DNA of 64,000 bases from a virus. Both the position numbers and the translations under genes were made by a program. The DNA is taken from the IMG/VR virus record IMGVR_UViG_3300010151_000008, positions 1 through 64,000 of that record, one strand, 5' to 3'. Below, piece after piece: positions 7,348 through 13,621 of this stretch (the first letter of the stretch is position 1; every line of letters starts with the position of its first letter). The notes beneath the pieces were generated by a model. The model was not told the origin of the DNA, did no database searches, and saw only the letters and a program-made list of their open reading frames with translations.

Positions 7348-7577
7348 AAAAAGAAAAAAACAAAGATCACAGAGATGGGCCTTCATGGAATAAGGTAGCA
7401 CGATTTGAACAATATTATGCGGCCGATGCTCGCCGCCAACAGCTCCTAGCAGCAGACCCCGAACTGCAAGTCAAAGTTCATCGAACAGGGCCAGACGGGT
7501 GTTATTTTAGTGTCAAGACGCGTGTAGATCCGGTGATAGACAAACTAAGATCTAAAATGCGTAGAGGAAAGAAATAA
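7344..7577 (+). CDS. Small basic hypothetical protein
   Basis: The product has 77 residues, starts at TTG 7344 coupled to the previous stop, and is rich in Lys and Arg at both ends (KKEKNKDHRDGP... and LRSKMRRGKK). No known domain is recognised. Its charge suggests binding to RNA or DNA, but no motif proves this. Confidence 0.5.
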   Translation: MKKEKNKDHRDGPSWNKVARFEQYYAADARRQQLLAADPELQVKVHRTGPDGCYFSVKTRVDPVIDKLRSKMRRGKK

Positions 7578-7582
7578 GTGGA

Positions 7583-7699
7583 ATGGAAGTACTAGCATTC
7601 CAACACAGGGGAAACGGCCACGGCAAAGGGCGCCGCAAGCACGGCAAAAAGAAGAGAAAAAGTCGCGCTAAAGGAAGCCGATCGAGCAAAAAGAAGTGA
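7583..7699 (+). CDS. 38-residue very basic peptide
   Basis: ATG 7583 to TGA 7697-7699 gives 38 residues, most of them Lys, Arg, Gly, Ser or His (HGKGRRKHGKKKRKSRAKG). The stop overlaps the GTG start of the next lipoprotein gene, which supports translation. It resembles a nucleic-acid-binding tail rather than a folded protein. Function unknown. Confidence 0.45.
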   Translation: MEVLAFQHRGNGHGKGRRKHGKKKRKSRAKGSRSSKKK

Positions 7700-8061
7700 G
7701 AGCAATAAAATTAATAATAGTTCTTCTATTATTAACTTTTTCCTCCTGTAACGCTTACAGCGAAGGCCCCGATTTAGACCTAGATATGGATCAAACAGGT
7801 TGGGCGTGTGAGCATAATCTGTGGAATATCTGGCTATATAGAGAAACGTTCAATGTGCAACTGGTCCAAGCTTACTTTTACTCAGAACCAAATCAGCTGG
7901 GATGGTATCAGGCACTTCCAGAATCAGAAGAAAACTATTATCAGAAAAAATTTATAGATATAGGTAGACAATGCGCGCCATATGATGTAAAATACATTAT
8001 GTACTTCACAGATAAAGAGCCTGAAGTGGTTTGGATGCACTGGAATGAATCATCGGAGTAA
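7696..8061 (+). CDS. Small lipoprotein, paralog of the one at 9.7-10.1 kb
   Basis: The product has 121 residues and starts at GTG, coupled to the preceding peptide. A signal peptide with lipobox LTFSSC places the lipidated Cys near residue 18. The mature part is rich in Asp, Trp and Tyr and has two further cysteines (GWACEH and GRQCAPYD) in positions that match the second lipoprotein (GWDCYD and IQCGDPVD), suggesting one disulfide and a shared fold. Function unknown. Phage lipoproteins of this size sometimes block superinfection (for example T5 Llp), which is only an analogy. The last 17 bases overlap the methyltransferase gene. Confidence 0.7.
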   Translation: MRAIKLIIVLLLLTFSSCNAYSEGPDLDLDMDQTGWACEHNLWNIWLYRETFNVQLVQAYFYSEPNQLGWYQALPESEENYYQKKFIDIGRQCAPYDVKYIMYFTDKEPEVVWMHWNESSE

Positions 8062-8569
8062 TACTCGAAAACAACGTTATGACAAAAAACTTAAAAATGC
8101 CACGAAGTATCCGATTAGCCTCTGCGCTATTAACTTTCGTGTCGACGACAATTTTGGCTATCTTGTTAGGGCTGCCGCTTGCTTTGGCGCTGAAAGGATT
8201 TATGTTATTGGACACCTTCCTGACCGTCGTGCAGTAAAGGCATCATCTGGGAGCCTTATAGATTATGTGGAACTTATCCAGTTTTCTTCGCCGTATGAGT
8301 TTCTCACTTCCATGGAAGTCGGAAAAACTCAGATCGTATCTGCAGAACTGGCGGAAGGAGCTAAATCCCTTTCTTCTTATAATTTCAATTTTGATCGCCC
8401 TGTTTGTTTGGTTGTTGGCAACGAAGAGACTGGAGTCCCTGTTGATATTCTTCAGCGGTCCGAAGTAGTGCAGATAGATATGCCCGGCGTAGGATTCTGT
8501 CTTAATACAGCTCAGGCCGCCAATATATTACTTTATGAAGCCGTTAAACAATACAATGAAAAGAGATAA
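8045..8569 (+). CDS. SpoU/TrmH-family RNA 2'-O-methyltransferase
   Basis: The product has 174 residues, about the usual size of a single SPOUT domain. It has the three family motifs: NFGYLVRAAACFGA (motif 1, with the conserved Asn and Arg), VVGNEETGVP (motif 2) and IDMPGVGFCLNTAQAANILLYE (motif 3, forming the trefoil knot and SAM site). It should methylate a ribose 2'-OH in tRNA or rRNA using SAM. The substrate cannot be told from sequence. The nearby phage tRNA-Asn, tmRNA and host tRNAs are candidates. The start lies inside the preceding lipoprotein gene. Confidence 0.88.
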   Translation: MNHRSNTRKQRYDKKLKNATKYPISLCAINFRVDDNFGYLVRAAACFGAERIYVIGHLPDRRAVKASSGSLIDYVELIQFSSPYEFLTSMEVGKTQIVSAELAEGAKSLSSYNFNFDRPVCLVVGNEETGVPVDILQRSEVVQIDMPGVGFCLNTAQAANILLYEAVKQYNEKR

Positions 8570-8572
8570 ACA

Positions 8573-8653
8573 ATGGGTATCCTAGCTTTTTTGTTGTTTG
8601 TGGGGGTTGGGATTCTTATAATAGTACATCTACACCTGGAAAAAAATGACTGA
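8573..8653 (+). CDS. 26-residue single-helix membrane peptide
   Basis: ATG 8573 to TGA 8651-8653 encodes GILAFLLFVGVGILIIVHLHLEKND, almost entirely one membrane helix with a polar end. Its stop overlaps the next start (ATGACTGA). It is too short for family assignment. The position three bases after the methyltransferase gene and the overlap with the next gene support it as a real gene. Confidence 0.4.
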   Translation: MGILAFLLFVGVGILIIVHLHLEKND

Positions 8654-8855
8654 AATAGGTAAAGACGATATAATCTTACAGGCAGCTATAGAATTTGGTC
8701 CTGATTACTTGTATAGTATAAAAGACAGTAACATGGGACCAACACTGTATGTGGAAGTTAACAACAAGGACGAATCGAACCGAATGAGAAAAGAAATTCC
8801 TCATTCATACGAAGGGCTAAGAACTATTGTGATTTGCAGCGAAAGGATAAATTAA
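8646..8855 (+). CDS. Small hypothetical protein
   Basis: The product has 69 residues with mixed charge, no membrane segment and no recognised motif. It begins inside the previous peptide gene and ends six bases before the QueF-like gene, so it is probably co-translated with both. Function unknown. Confidence 0.5.
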   Translation: MTEIGKDDIILQAAIEFGPDYLYSIKDSNMGPTLYVEVNNKDESNRMRKEIPHSYEGLRTIVICSERIN

Positions 8856-8861
8856 CAAGAC

Positions 8862-9269
8862 ATGACAAAGTGGAGCGACAAGACATTATTAAAATCAATA
8901 GCCAACCCATCGGGGGACGGGTACGAGATCAATATTAAGAATCCAGAGATTACCTTTATAGGAGTAAAAGACCAGCCGGATTTTGCTACTGTATACCTTA
9001 TTTTTTATCCTAAAAATTCTGTTATTGAATTAAAATCATTAAAGAGGTATTTTCAAAATTTTAGAAACACACTAGTATCTTATGAGCGGTTAATAAATGT
9101 AGTTTATGATGACCTGATAGAGGTCTATGATCCAAATCGCCTAAGAATCGAAATGGAATTTAGGCCCCGAGGTGGTATTTCTTCTCGGCTTGTGATAGAT
9201 TCTGATTGGTCTATTAGAGGGGGAGCCGAGAAGTTTAAAGATTGGGTTGGGAGAGAAAATCAATGGTAG
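8862..9269 (+). CDS. QueF-like (T-fold) protein lacking the catalytic Cys and His
   Basis: The product has 135 residues. Residues 38-105 align by eye with bacterial QueF, the NADPH-dependent preQ0 reductase of queuosine synthesis: QPDFATVYLIF, ELKSLKRYF, FRN, DDLIEV and FRPRGGIS are all in order. The reactive Cys normally found about seven residues before the conserved Asp is absent (TFIGVKDQPD; Asp40 kept). The His of the His-Glu pair is Tyr74 (SYER; Glu75 kept). Nitrile reduction is therefore unlikely. It probably still binds a 7-deazaguanine or related base. A different reaction on that base, perhaps for DNA modification, is inference. The length is close to short QueF proteins, so it is not a truncation. 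Confidence 0.82.
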   Translation: MTKWSDKTLLKSIANPSGDGYEINIKNPEITFIGVKDQPDFATVYLIFYPKNSVIELKSLKRYFQNFRNTLVSYERLINVVYDDLIEVYDPNRLRIEMEFRPRGGISSRLVIDSDWSIRGGAEKFKDWVGRENQW

Positions 9270-9297
9270 CCGGCCTGCAACAAAATAAAGATTAGTG

Positions 9298-9326
9298 TTG
9301 ACTTTGTTGAGCTAATAGGATAAAAT
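9298..9326 (+). promoter_or_regulatory. Sigma70-type promoter
   Basis: TTGACT (9298-9303) and TAAAAT (9321-9326) are separated by exactly 17 bases, close to the bacterial consensus. The expected start site is near 9333, at or next to the ATG of the following gene. The promoter may therefore give a leaderless message for that gene and may mainly serve the tRNA at 9609. It lies in one of the few intergenic gaps. Confidence 0.55.
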
Positions 9327-9332
9327 AACAAT

Positions 9333-9608
9333 ATGACAGGTGATCTTGGATTTATCATAGCTAGCGCCGCCGTCGTTATGAGCACAGCAGTGCTGTTAAC
9401 GGGAAAAAGCATTTTTGAAGAACAAAGGCTAGCTATGCAAAAAATATGGTCTCGCCTCCGCTATTTGGAGGTCGCCATGTCCTATCACGATATGGTGCCC
9501 CTTCCGTGGGAAAATGAAGAATTTAACGAGAAATTTGAAGACATGGAAAAGACTCGTAAATTTAAGCGCGCCGGAAACGTCGTTTATATGGAACAGGAGG
9601 GCGACTAA
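9333..9608 (+). CDS. Small single-pass membrane protein
   Basis: The product has 91 residues: one N-terminal membrane helix (about residues 5-24, GFIIASAAVVMSTAVLLTG) and a charged cytoplasmic tail with several Glu and Trp residues. Family unknown. There is no clear ribosome site before the ATG, which sits where the upstream promoter should start transcription. Its stop ends one base before the tRNA. Confidence 0.55.
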   Translation: MTGDLGFIIASAAVVMSTAVLLTGKSIFEEQRLAMQKIWSRLRYLEVAMSYHDMVPLPWENEEFNEKFEDMEKTRKFKRAGNVVYMEQEGD

Positions 9609-9683
9609 TGCGGTGTAGCTCAATGGTAGAGCATTCGGCTGTTAACCGAAGGGTTGCAGGTTCGAGCCCCGCCGCCGCAGCCA
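9609..9683 (+). tRNA. tRNA-Asn (anticodon GTT)
   Basis: The acceptor stem TGCGGTG pairs with CGCCGCA (one T-G), then discriminator G and encoded CCA. The D-arm is GCTC-AATGGTA-GAGC, the anticodon arm TTCGG-CTGTTAA-CCGAA with GTT at 9641-9643, and the T-arm GCAGG-TTCGAGC-CCCGC has one A-C mismatch. The first base pair is T-A. Likely functional, supplying Asn-tRNA during infection. It follows the small membrane protein gene without a gap, so it is probably cut from a longer transcript or made from the promoter at 9298. Confidence 0.92.
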
Positions 9684-9688
9684 TTCTC

Positions 9689-10072
9689 ATGCTTTTTGTT
9701 CTTGGGGGGTGTTTTTTCACCTATGATGATGGACGCCGCGACGGTACCATCTCTTCTCACGAATATTATGATTATTATCCTTACATTATAGATGTAGGGT
9801 GGGACTGTTACGACGGGGGCCCCTTTGACGACTGGTATTTTTTGGCCCGAACTGATCATACATATGATTGGTATCAAATATACTACTTGAGGATTACGAT
9901 GTATTCCCTGTATGAAACAGAAGTTTTTGAATTTAAGGAGTACGACCACACGCGCGGCTACTTTGAGACTGACACTAATTTGTATAGAATTCAGTGCGGA
10001 GATCCTGTCGACATAGAATACACAGTTGTTGACAGAGACGGAAATTGGGAAAGTTTTACGCTTTACTGGTAA
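9689..10072 (+). CDS. Small lipoprotein with very short signal, next to the tRNA
   Basis: The ATG at 9689 gives 127 residues beginning MLFVLGGC, a lipobox after only seven residues and with no basic n-region. The frame continues upstream through the tRNA, where it is not expected to be coding. No ribosome site is visible, since the tRNA 3' end lies directly before it. The mature part is rich in Asp, Tyr and Trp, and its two later cysteines (GWDCYD, IQCGDP) match those of the lipoprotein at 7696-8061, so the two are probable paralogs. The signal may have been shortened when the tRNA became placed here, or an unusual ATT/CTC start may be used. Function unknown. Confidence 0.55.
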   Translation: MLFVLGGCFFTYDDGRRDGTISSHEYYDYYPYIIDVGWDCYDGGPFDDWYFLARTDHTYDWYQIYYLRITMYSLYETEVFEFKEYDHTRGYFETDTNLYRIQCGDPVDIEYTVVDRDGNWESFTLYW

Positions 10073-10092
10073 ATAAGAACTAAGGAGAAGAA

Positions 10093-10590
10093 ATGGCTAA
10101 TAGAACCCCCTATACTACAATTATGCTTTCTGGAGGATTTGATCCTCTACACATCGGTCATGTGCGTATGATATTGGCCGCGGCTGATTTGGGAAACGTT
10201 ATCATAGCGACCAACAGCGATCGATGGCTTATGAAAAAAAAGGGATATATTTTTATGCCCTGGGAAGAGAGAGCAGAGGTTATCAGAGCTGTTAGAGGCG
10301 TGGAAGATGTTATACGAGTTGATGATACGGACGGCACTGTATGTGCAGCCCTCCGCCGCGTCAAACCAGACATATTCGGTAACGGCGGAGACCGTACTAA
10401 AGACAACACTCCAGAAATGGAAGTGTGCAAAGAATTAGGTATTGAAATGGTTTGGGGTCTGGGAGGCACTAAGATACAAAGTAGTTCCGATCTAGTACAA
10501 TCATCTAACTTGTCTCCCCCCTCTTATGACGAAGACAGCGAATTTTTGCAGCCCTCGTTAATATACGTTGCAGCAAAACCAAAAGAATAA
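10093..10590 (+). CDS. Cytidylyltransferase-like nucleotidyltransferase (HldE/TagD type)
   Basis: The product has 165 residues. It has SGGFDPLHIGHVRM with the HxGH nucleotide-binding motif, ATNSDRWLMKKKG, the MPWEERAEVIRAV helix and a late GGTKIQSSSDLV, all in the order of the HldE C-terminal and glycerol-3-phosphate cytidylyltransferase family. It should join a nucleotide to a phosphorylated sugar or polyol. The length and the FGNGGDR motif favour an ADP-heptose or sugar-1-phosphate type. A good AAGGAGAAG ribosome site precedes the ATG. It may supply an activated precursor to the glycan genes beginning 4 kb downstream; the true substrate is not visible. Confidence 0.82.
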   Translation: MANRTPYTTIMLSGGFDPLHIGHVRMILAAADLGNVIIATNSDRWLMKKKGYIFMPWEERAEVIRAVRGVEDVIRVDDTDGTVCAALRRVKPDIFGNGGDRTKDNTPEMEVCKELGIEMVWGLGGTKIQSSSDLVQSSNLSPPSYDEDSEFLQPSLIYVAAKPKE

Positions 10591-10611
10591 ATTTTTGAAA
10601 AGGATTAAATT

Positions 10612-10932
10612 ATGAAGATAAATGTAGATTCGTCCCAAGATGGTGGCGCCTATTTTGTAAATTTTACACATGTCCGTGATGGAGATAATTATCATGCTTA
10701 CATCAAATTAGAAGATATAAAAGCATGGGAATCGGTCGCGGCCTCACGACGACACGACCGATCCACACGCTGGAAACTAACAACAACACAAGGAGATGTA
10801 TATTATACATTAAACAATTTTGATCATATAATGTCTACATCTAGATGGTTCCCTCGTCCTAAAGATGGATCTGGCTCTGGCCGCATTTCAGACTCTTATC
10901 TCTATACAGATGGAGAAGGGGAGATGAGCTAA
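10612..10932 (+). CDS. Hypothetical protein
   Basis: The product has 106 residues, mostly polar and probably beta-rich in its first half, with a Gly/Ser-rich C-terminus (PKDGSGSGRISDSY). No known motif is recognised. Its stop overlaps the start of the following membrane protein by a TAATG junction. Confidence 0.5.
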   Translation: MKINVDSSQDGGAYFVNFTHVRDGDNYHAYIKLEDIKAWESVAASRRHDRSTRWKLTTTQGDVYYTLNNFDHIMSTSRWFPRPKDGSGSGRISDSYLYTDGEGEMS

Positions 10933-11183
10933 TGCGCGAAAACCTTAAAGAAAACCTTAAACACCTTTTATCTGGTCTTTGGAATTTAACCCTAAGCTTA
11001 ATTGTATTGGGGTGCTTGGGCACAGTGGTGCTGATAGCATCTATTTTGGTTACCAATATAGCCAATGTGTGGCGTCTGACAGGATATTTAGATGTCACGT
11101 TTGGACTCAGCTGTATGATGCTGTATCTTATAGCGATTTGGGCACCCATTTGGGTGACAATTTACTTGAAGAATTCTAAATGA
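10932..11183 (+). CDS. Small membrane protein with two helices
   Basis: The product has 83 residues. Two hydrophobic segments (about residues 17-42 and 54-77) are separated by a short loop, with a Lys/Glu-rich N-terminus that should stay in the cytoplasm. It is coupled at both ends (TAATG before, ATGA after). It has the size of a holin or of an antiholin-type protein, but nothing in the sequence or context proves that. Confidence 0.5.
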   Translation: MRENLKENLKHLLSGLWNLTLSLIVLGCLGTVVLIASILVTNIANVWRLTGYLDVTFGLSCMMLYLIAIWAPIWVTIYLKNSK

Positions 11184-11302
11184 TAGCTATAGAATTATGG
11201 TTTAACTGGAGGTCTTGGTATTGGGGCCGAGAACACAATGTTTTAGAAGTAAGAAGGAATATTTTTTCTTTCGGACCTATTAAAGTAGTATGGAATATCT
11301 AA
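11180..11302 (+). CDS. 40-residue Trp-rich peptide
   Basis: ATG 11180 overlaps the preceding TGA (ATGA), and the frame ends at TAA 11300-11302. It encodes MIAIELWFNWRSWYWGREHN and so on, with five Trp residues. Family unknown. Support is the coupling and the position directly before the PIN-PhoH gene. Confidence 0.4.
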   Translation: MIAIELWFNWRSWYWGREHNVLEVRRNIFSFGPIKVVWNI

Positions 11303-11311
11303 TTATATAAA

Positions 11312-12661
11312 ATGAGCAGAAAAAAAATCTATGTTATAGACACCAGTGTCCTGTTGACAAATGCCGACAGCATCTATAGTTATGGAAATAACGACTTGGT
11401 TATTCCTTTTAAAGTATTAGAAGAAATCGATAAGCACAAAAAGAGACAAGATGGTGTAGGGGCTCAGTCCCGGAAGATAATTCGCATCCTAGACGAACTA
11501 AGATCAAAGGGATCTTTGTTTAAAGGGGTGAGGATTAGAAAAGGAAAGGGATTAATTTATGCTTGGGCCGCGACCGGCCCGGGCCCGCACGGCGACACCG
11601 TCCTCCCGGACGACCTAGACAAAGCTATAGCCGATCATATTATTATAGCCACCGCCCTAACAGTTAAAAAGACACATCCAGATCGGAGAGTTATCATGGT
11701 GTCACGCGATATTAATATGCGCGTAATCTGTGACTCTTTGGGTCTTCCTACTGAGGATTTTATTAATCATCAGGTGGTTAAAGACAGCGACAGTATATAC
11801 ACAGGATTTATATCTCGTTTGGTGGATGATGAATTGATTGATAGATTTTATAACAGAGAAGAAATATATCTAGATCAGGAAGATATCAATTATCATCCCA
11901 ATCAATTTTTGATGTTGGTTTCAAGCGCAAATGAAAAGAAGACTGCGTTGGCAAAATTTATTTCCCACTCAATGCCGTTGCAACCACTTCGAAATTTCAA
12001 TAAAGGCGTGTGGGGCATTAAATCTAGGAATAAAGAGCAGTCTTTTGCCTTGGAATTGCTCATGGACCCGGGCGTTGAAATAGTAACACTAGTGGGGAAG
12101 GCCGGCTCGGGCAAAACCTTATGTGCAATCGCTGCTGGTCTTCAGCAAACTGTTGACGATCTTACGTTGAAGGGGGAACCCAGATACTCTAGATTGATAG
12201 TGTCGCGACCCGTACAACCCCTCGGAAAGGACTTGGGCTTTTTGCCCGGGACCATGGAAGAAAAAATGAAGCCATGGTTAGCCCCTATCCAGGATAATCT
12301 TCAATTTTTAATGGGAAACGACAAAACCACTTTGGAAATGTATTTAGATAGAGGGGTAATAGAGATCGAGGCCCTCACATATATTCGCGGCCGTTCTATT
12401 GCTAAAGCTTTAATTATAATTGACGAAGCGCAAAACTTGACAATCCACGAATTAAAGACTATAATAACTAGAGTAGGAGAAGGATCTAAAATTATCCTTA
12501 CAGGAGATGTAGAGCAAATAGATAATGCCTATGTGGACGAAACCACAAATGGGCTGACGCATGCTGTAGAAAAATTTAAGAAATTTGAATTAGCTGGCCA
12601 TGTTACTCTCACCAAGGGTGAAAGATCTAAGGTGGCCACCTATGCTGCTAAATATTTATAG
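11312..12661 (+). CDS. phoH: PIN-PhoH protein (RNase plus PhoH ATPase)
   Basis: The product has 449 residues. The N-terminal PIN-like nuclease domain starts KIYVIDTSVLLTNADS (acidic residue at the strand end) with further acids near residues 38 and 104. The C-terminal PhoH ATPase domain has Walker A GKAGSGKT near residue 267 and Walker B LIIIDEAQN near residue 370, followed by KIILTGDVEQID. This is the PhoH2 layout, which in bacteria has been reported to cut and unwind RNA. Many marine phages carry PhoH, usually without PIN. It probably acts in RNA turnover during infection. The PhoH name does not require phosphate control here; no Pho box was seen. Confidence 0.9.
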   Translation: MSRKKIYVIDTSVLLTNADSIYSYGNNDLVIPFKVLEEIDKHKKRQDGVGAQSRKIIRILDELRSKGSLFKGVRIRKGKGLIYAWAATGPGPHGDTVLPDDLDKAIADHIIIATALTVKKTHPDRRVIMVSRDINMRVICDSLGLPTEDFINHQVVKDSDSIYTGFISRLVDDELIDRFYNREEIYLDQEDINYHPNQFLMLVSSANEKKTALAKFISHSMPLQPLRNFNKGVWGIKSRNKEQSFALELLMDPGVEIVTLVGKAGSGKTLCAIAAGLQQTVDDLTLKGEPRYSRLIVSRPVQPLGKDLGFLPGTMEEKMKPWLAPIQDNLQFLMGNDKTTLEMYLDRGVIEIEALTYIRGRSIAKALIIIDEAQNLTIHELKTIITRVGEGSKIILTGDVEQIDNAYVDETTNGLTHAVEKFKKFELAGHVTLTKGERSKVATYAAKYL

Positions 12662-12675
12662 AACAGGAGAAAAAA

Positions 12676-12954
12676 ATGAATATAGGAGACAACCCCGAAC
12701 TTGAGAAAGTCGTAGAAGGAATAAACGATCTGAAAGCGTTCGTCATCAATTATGTGGGGAACAAACTAAAACCCGAAAATGAAGAAGTTACGGTTGAAAT
12801 GATCGTCCAAGTAATGGCCGAGGATTTTCCAGAGTTTCTGTTGGCCGTGGCTGAAGAAAATTGGATTCGCGGATACCAACAGGCCTTTGTCGATATGGAG
12901 GCTCACGACAAAGAACCCAAAGAGACCGAATCGCAAGAAGATGAAGACGAATGA
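12676..12954 (+). CDS. Small acidic hypothetical protein
   Basis: The product has 92 residues, strongly acidic at its C-terminus (EPKETESQEDEDE), with a helical middle. A GGAGA ribosome site precedes the ATG. Its last 14 bases overlap the next gene. No family recognised; the acidic end might mimic DNA, which is only a thought. Confidence 0.5.
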   Translation: MNIGDNPELEKVVEGINDLKAFVINYVGNKLKPENEEVTVEMIVQVMAEDFPEFLLAVAEENWIRGYQQAFVDMEAHDKEPKETESQEDEDE

Positions 12955-13621
12955 TCCCGCGGCTCTTTTAAGAGAGAGTGTCGAGAGAAACAAACAATAC
13001 CATATCAATACTAATATTCCGGTGGTGATCAAAGATGGGTTCATCTCTGACGAAGTGGATTTAGATGAATTTGTACATTCGATTAATGCTCGAATCCCCG
13101 GGCACTTACTTCAAGACGTTGAAATGGTATATATAGGAGAATTCCCTGAGTTGGCCGGCCGGAATGCGGCCTTTCTTGACGGGGCGATTTATATATCTAA
13201 TGAGGAGCCTACAACTTATGATATGTTAGAAGATGCCATTCATGAAATAGCGCATTCCATAGAGATATCAGCATCTTCAGTCGTATACGAAGACGGGCTT
13301 CTTGAGAAGGAATTTCTCAGCAAAAGAGAAAAACTGAAAAGCATATTAGATGCTCATGGTTACGAATTTCCCGAAAGATTATATTACGACACCGAATATC
13401 GCTCAACATTTGATGAGTTCTTATACAGTGTAGTGGGATACCCGACGTTGTTAACATTAACAATAGGACTTTTTGCTTCTCCATATGGGGCCACTTCGTT
13501 ACGCGAATATTTTGCCAACGGATTCGAAAAATATTACCTGGGAAACACAAAATTGGTTAAAGATGTGAGCCCAGTATTGTATAATAAATTAAATACCTTG
13601 CACACAGAAAGCGAACGCTAA
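12941..13621 (+). CDS. HExxH protein, putative zinc peptidase
   Basis: The start at ATG 12941 gives 226 residues; the open frame extends 18 codons further upstream, but that region is already coding in another frame. The motif EDAIHEIAHSIE near residue 99 contains HExxH. A possible third ligand lies in REYFANGFEKYY near residue 190, where the Glu of a conserved ExxAxxFE-type helix is often the zinc ligand. The chain has no signal peptide, so it would act in the cytoplasm or the virion. The substrate is unknown. It is followed without a gap by the Cas4-like nuclease gene. Confidence 0.65.
   Translation: MKTNDPAALLRESVERNKQYHINTNIPVVIKDGFISDEVDLDEFVHSINARIPGHLLQDVEMVYIGEFPELAGRNAAFLDGAIYISNEEPTTYDMLEDAIHEIAHSIEISASSVVYEDGLLEKEFLSKREKLKSILDAHGYEFPERLYYDTEYRSTFDEFLYSVVGYPTLLTLTIGLFASPYGATSLREYFANGFEKYYLGNTKLVKDVSPVLYNKLNTLHTESER

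Noticed and set aside
9608-9688. Open frame extending the lipoprotein gene through the tRNA
   Set aside because: The tRNA has a full cloverleaf and CCA, and the peptide it would encode has no signal-like features. The lipobox begins after it.
10932-11183. Holin assignment for the two-helix membrane protein
   Set aside because: Size and helices fit, but there is no neighbouring endolysin, and many small membrane proteins in this region have similar form.
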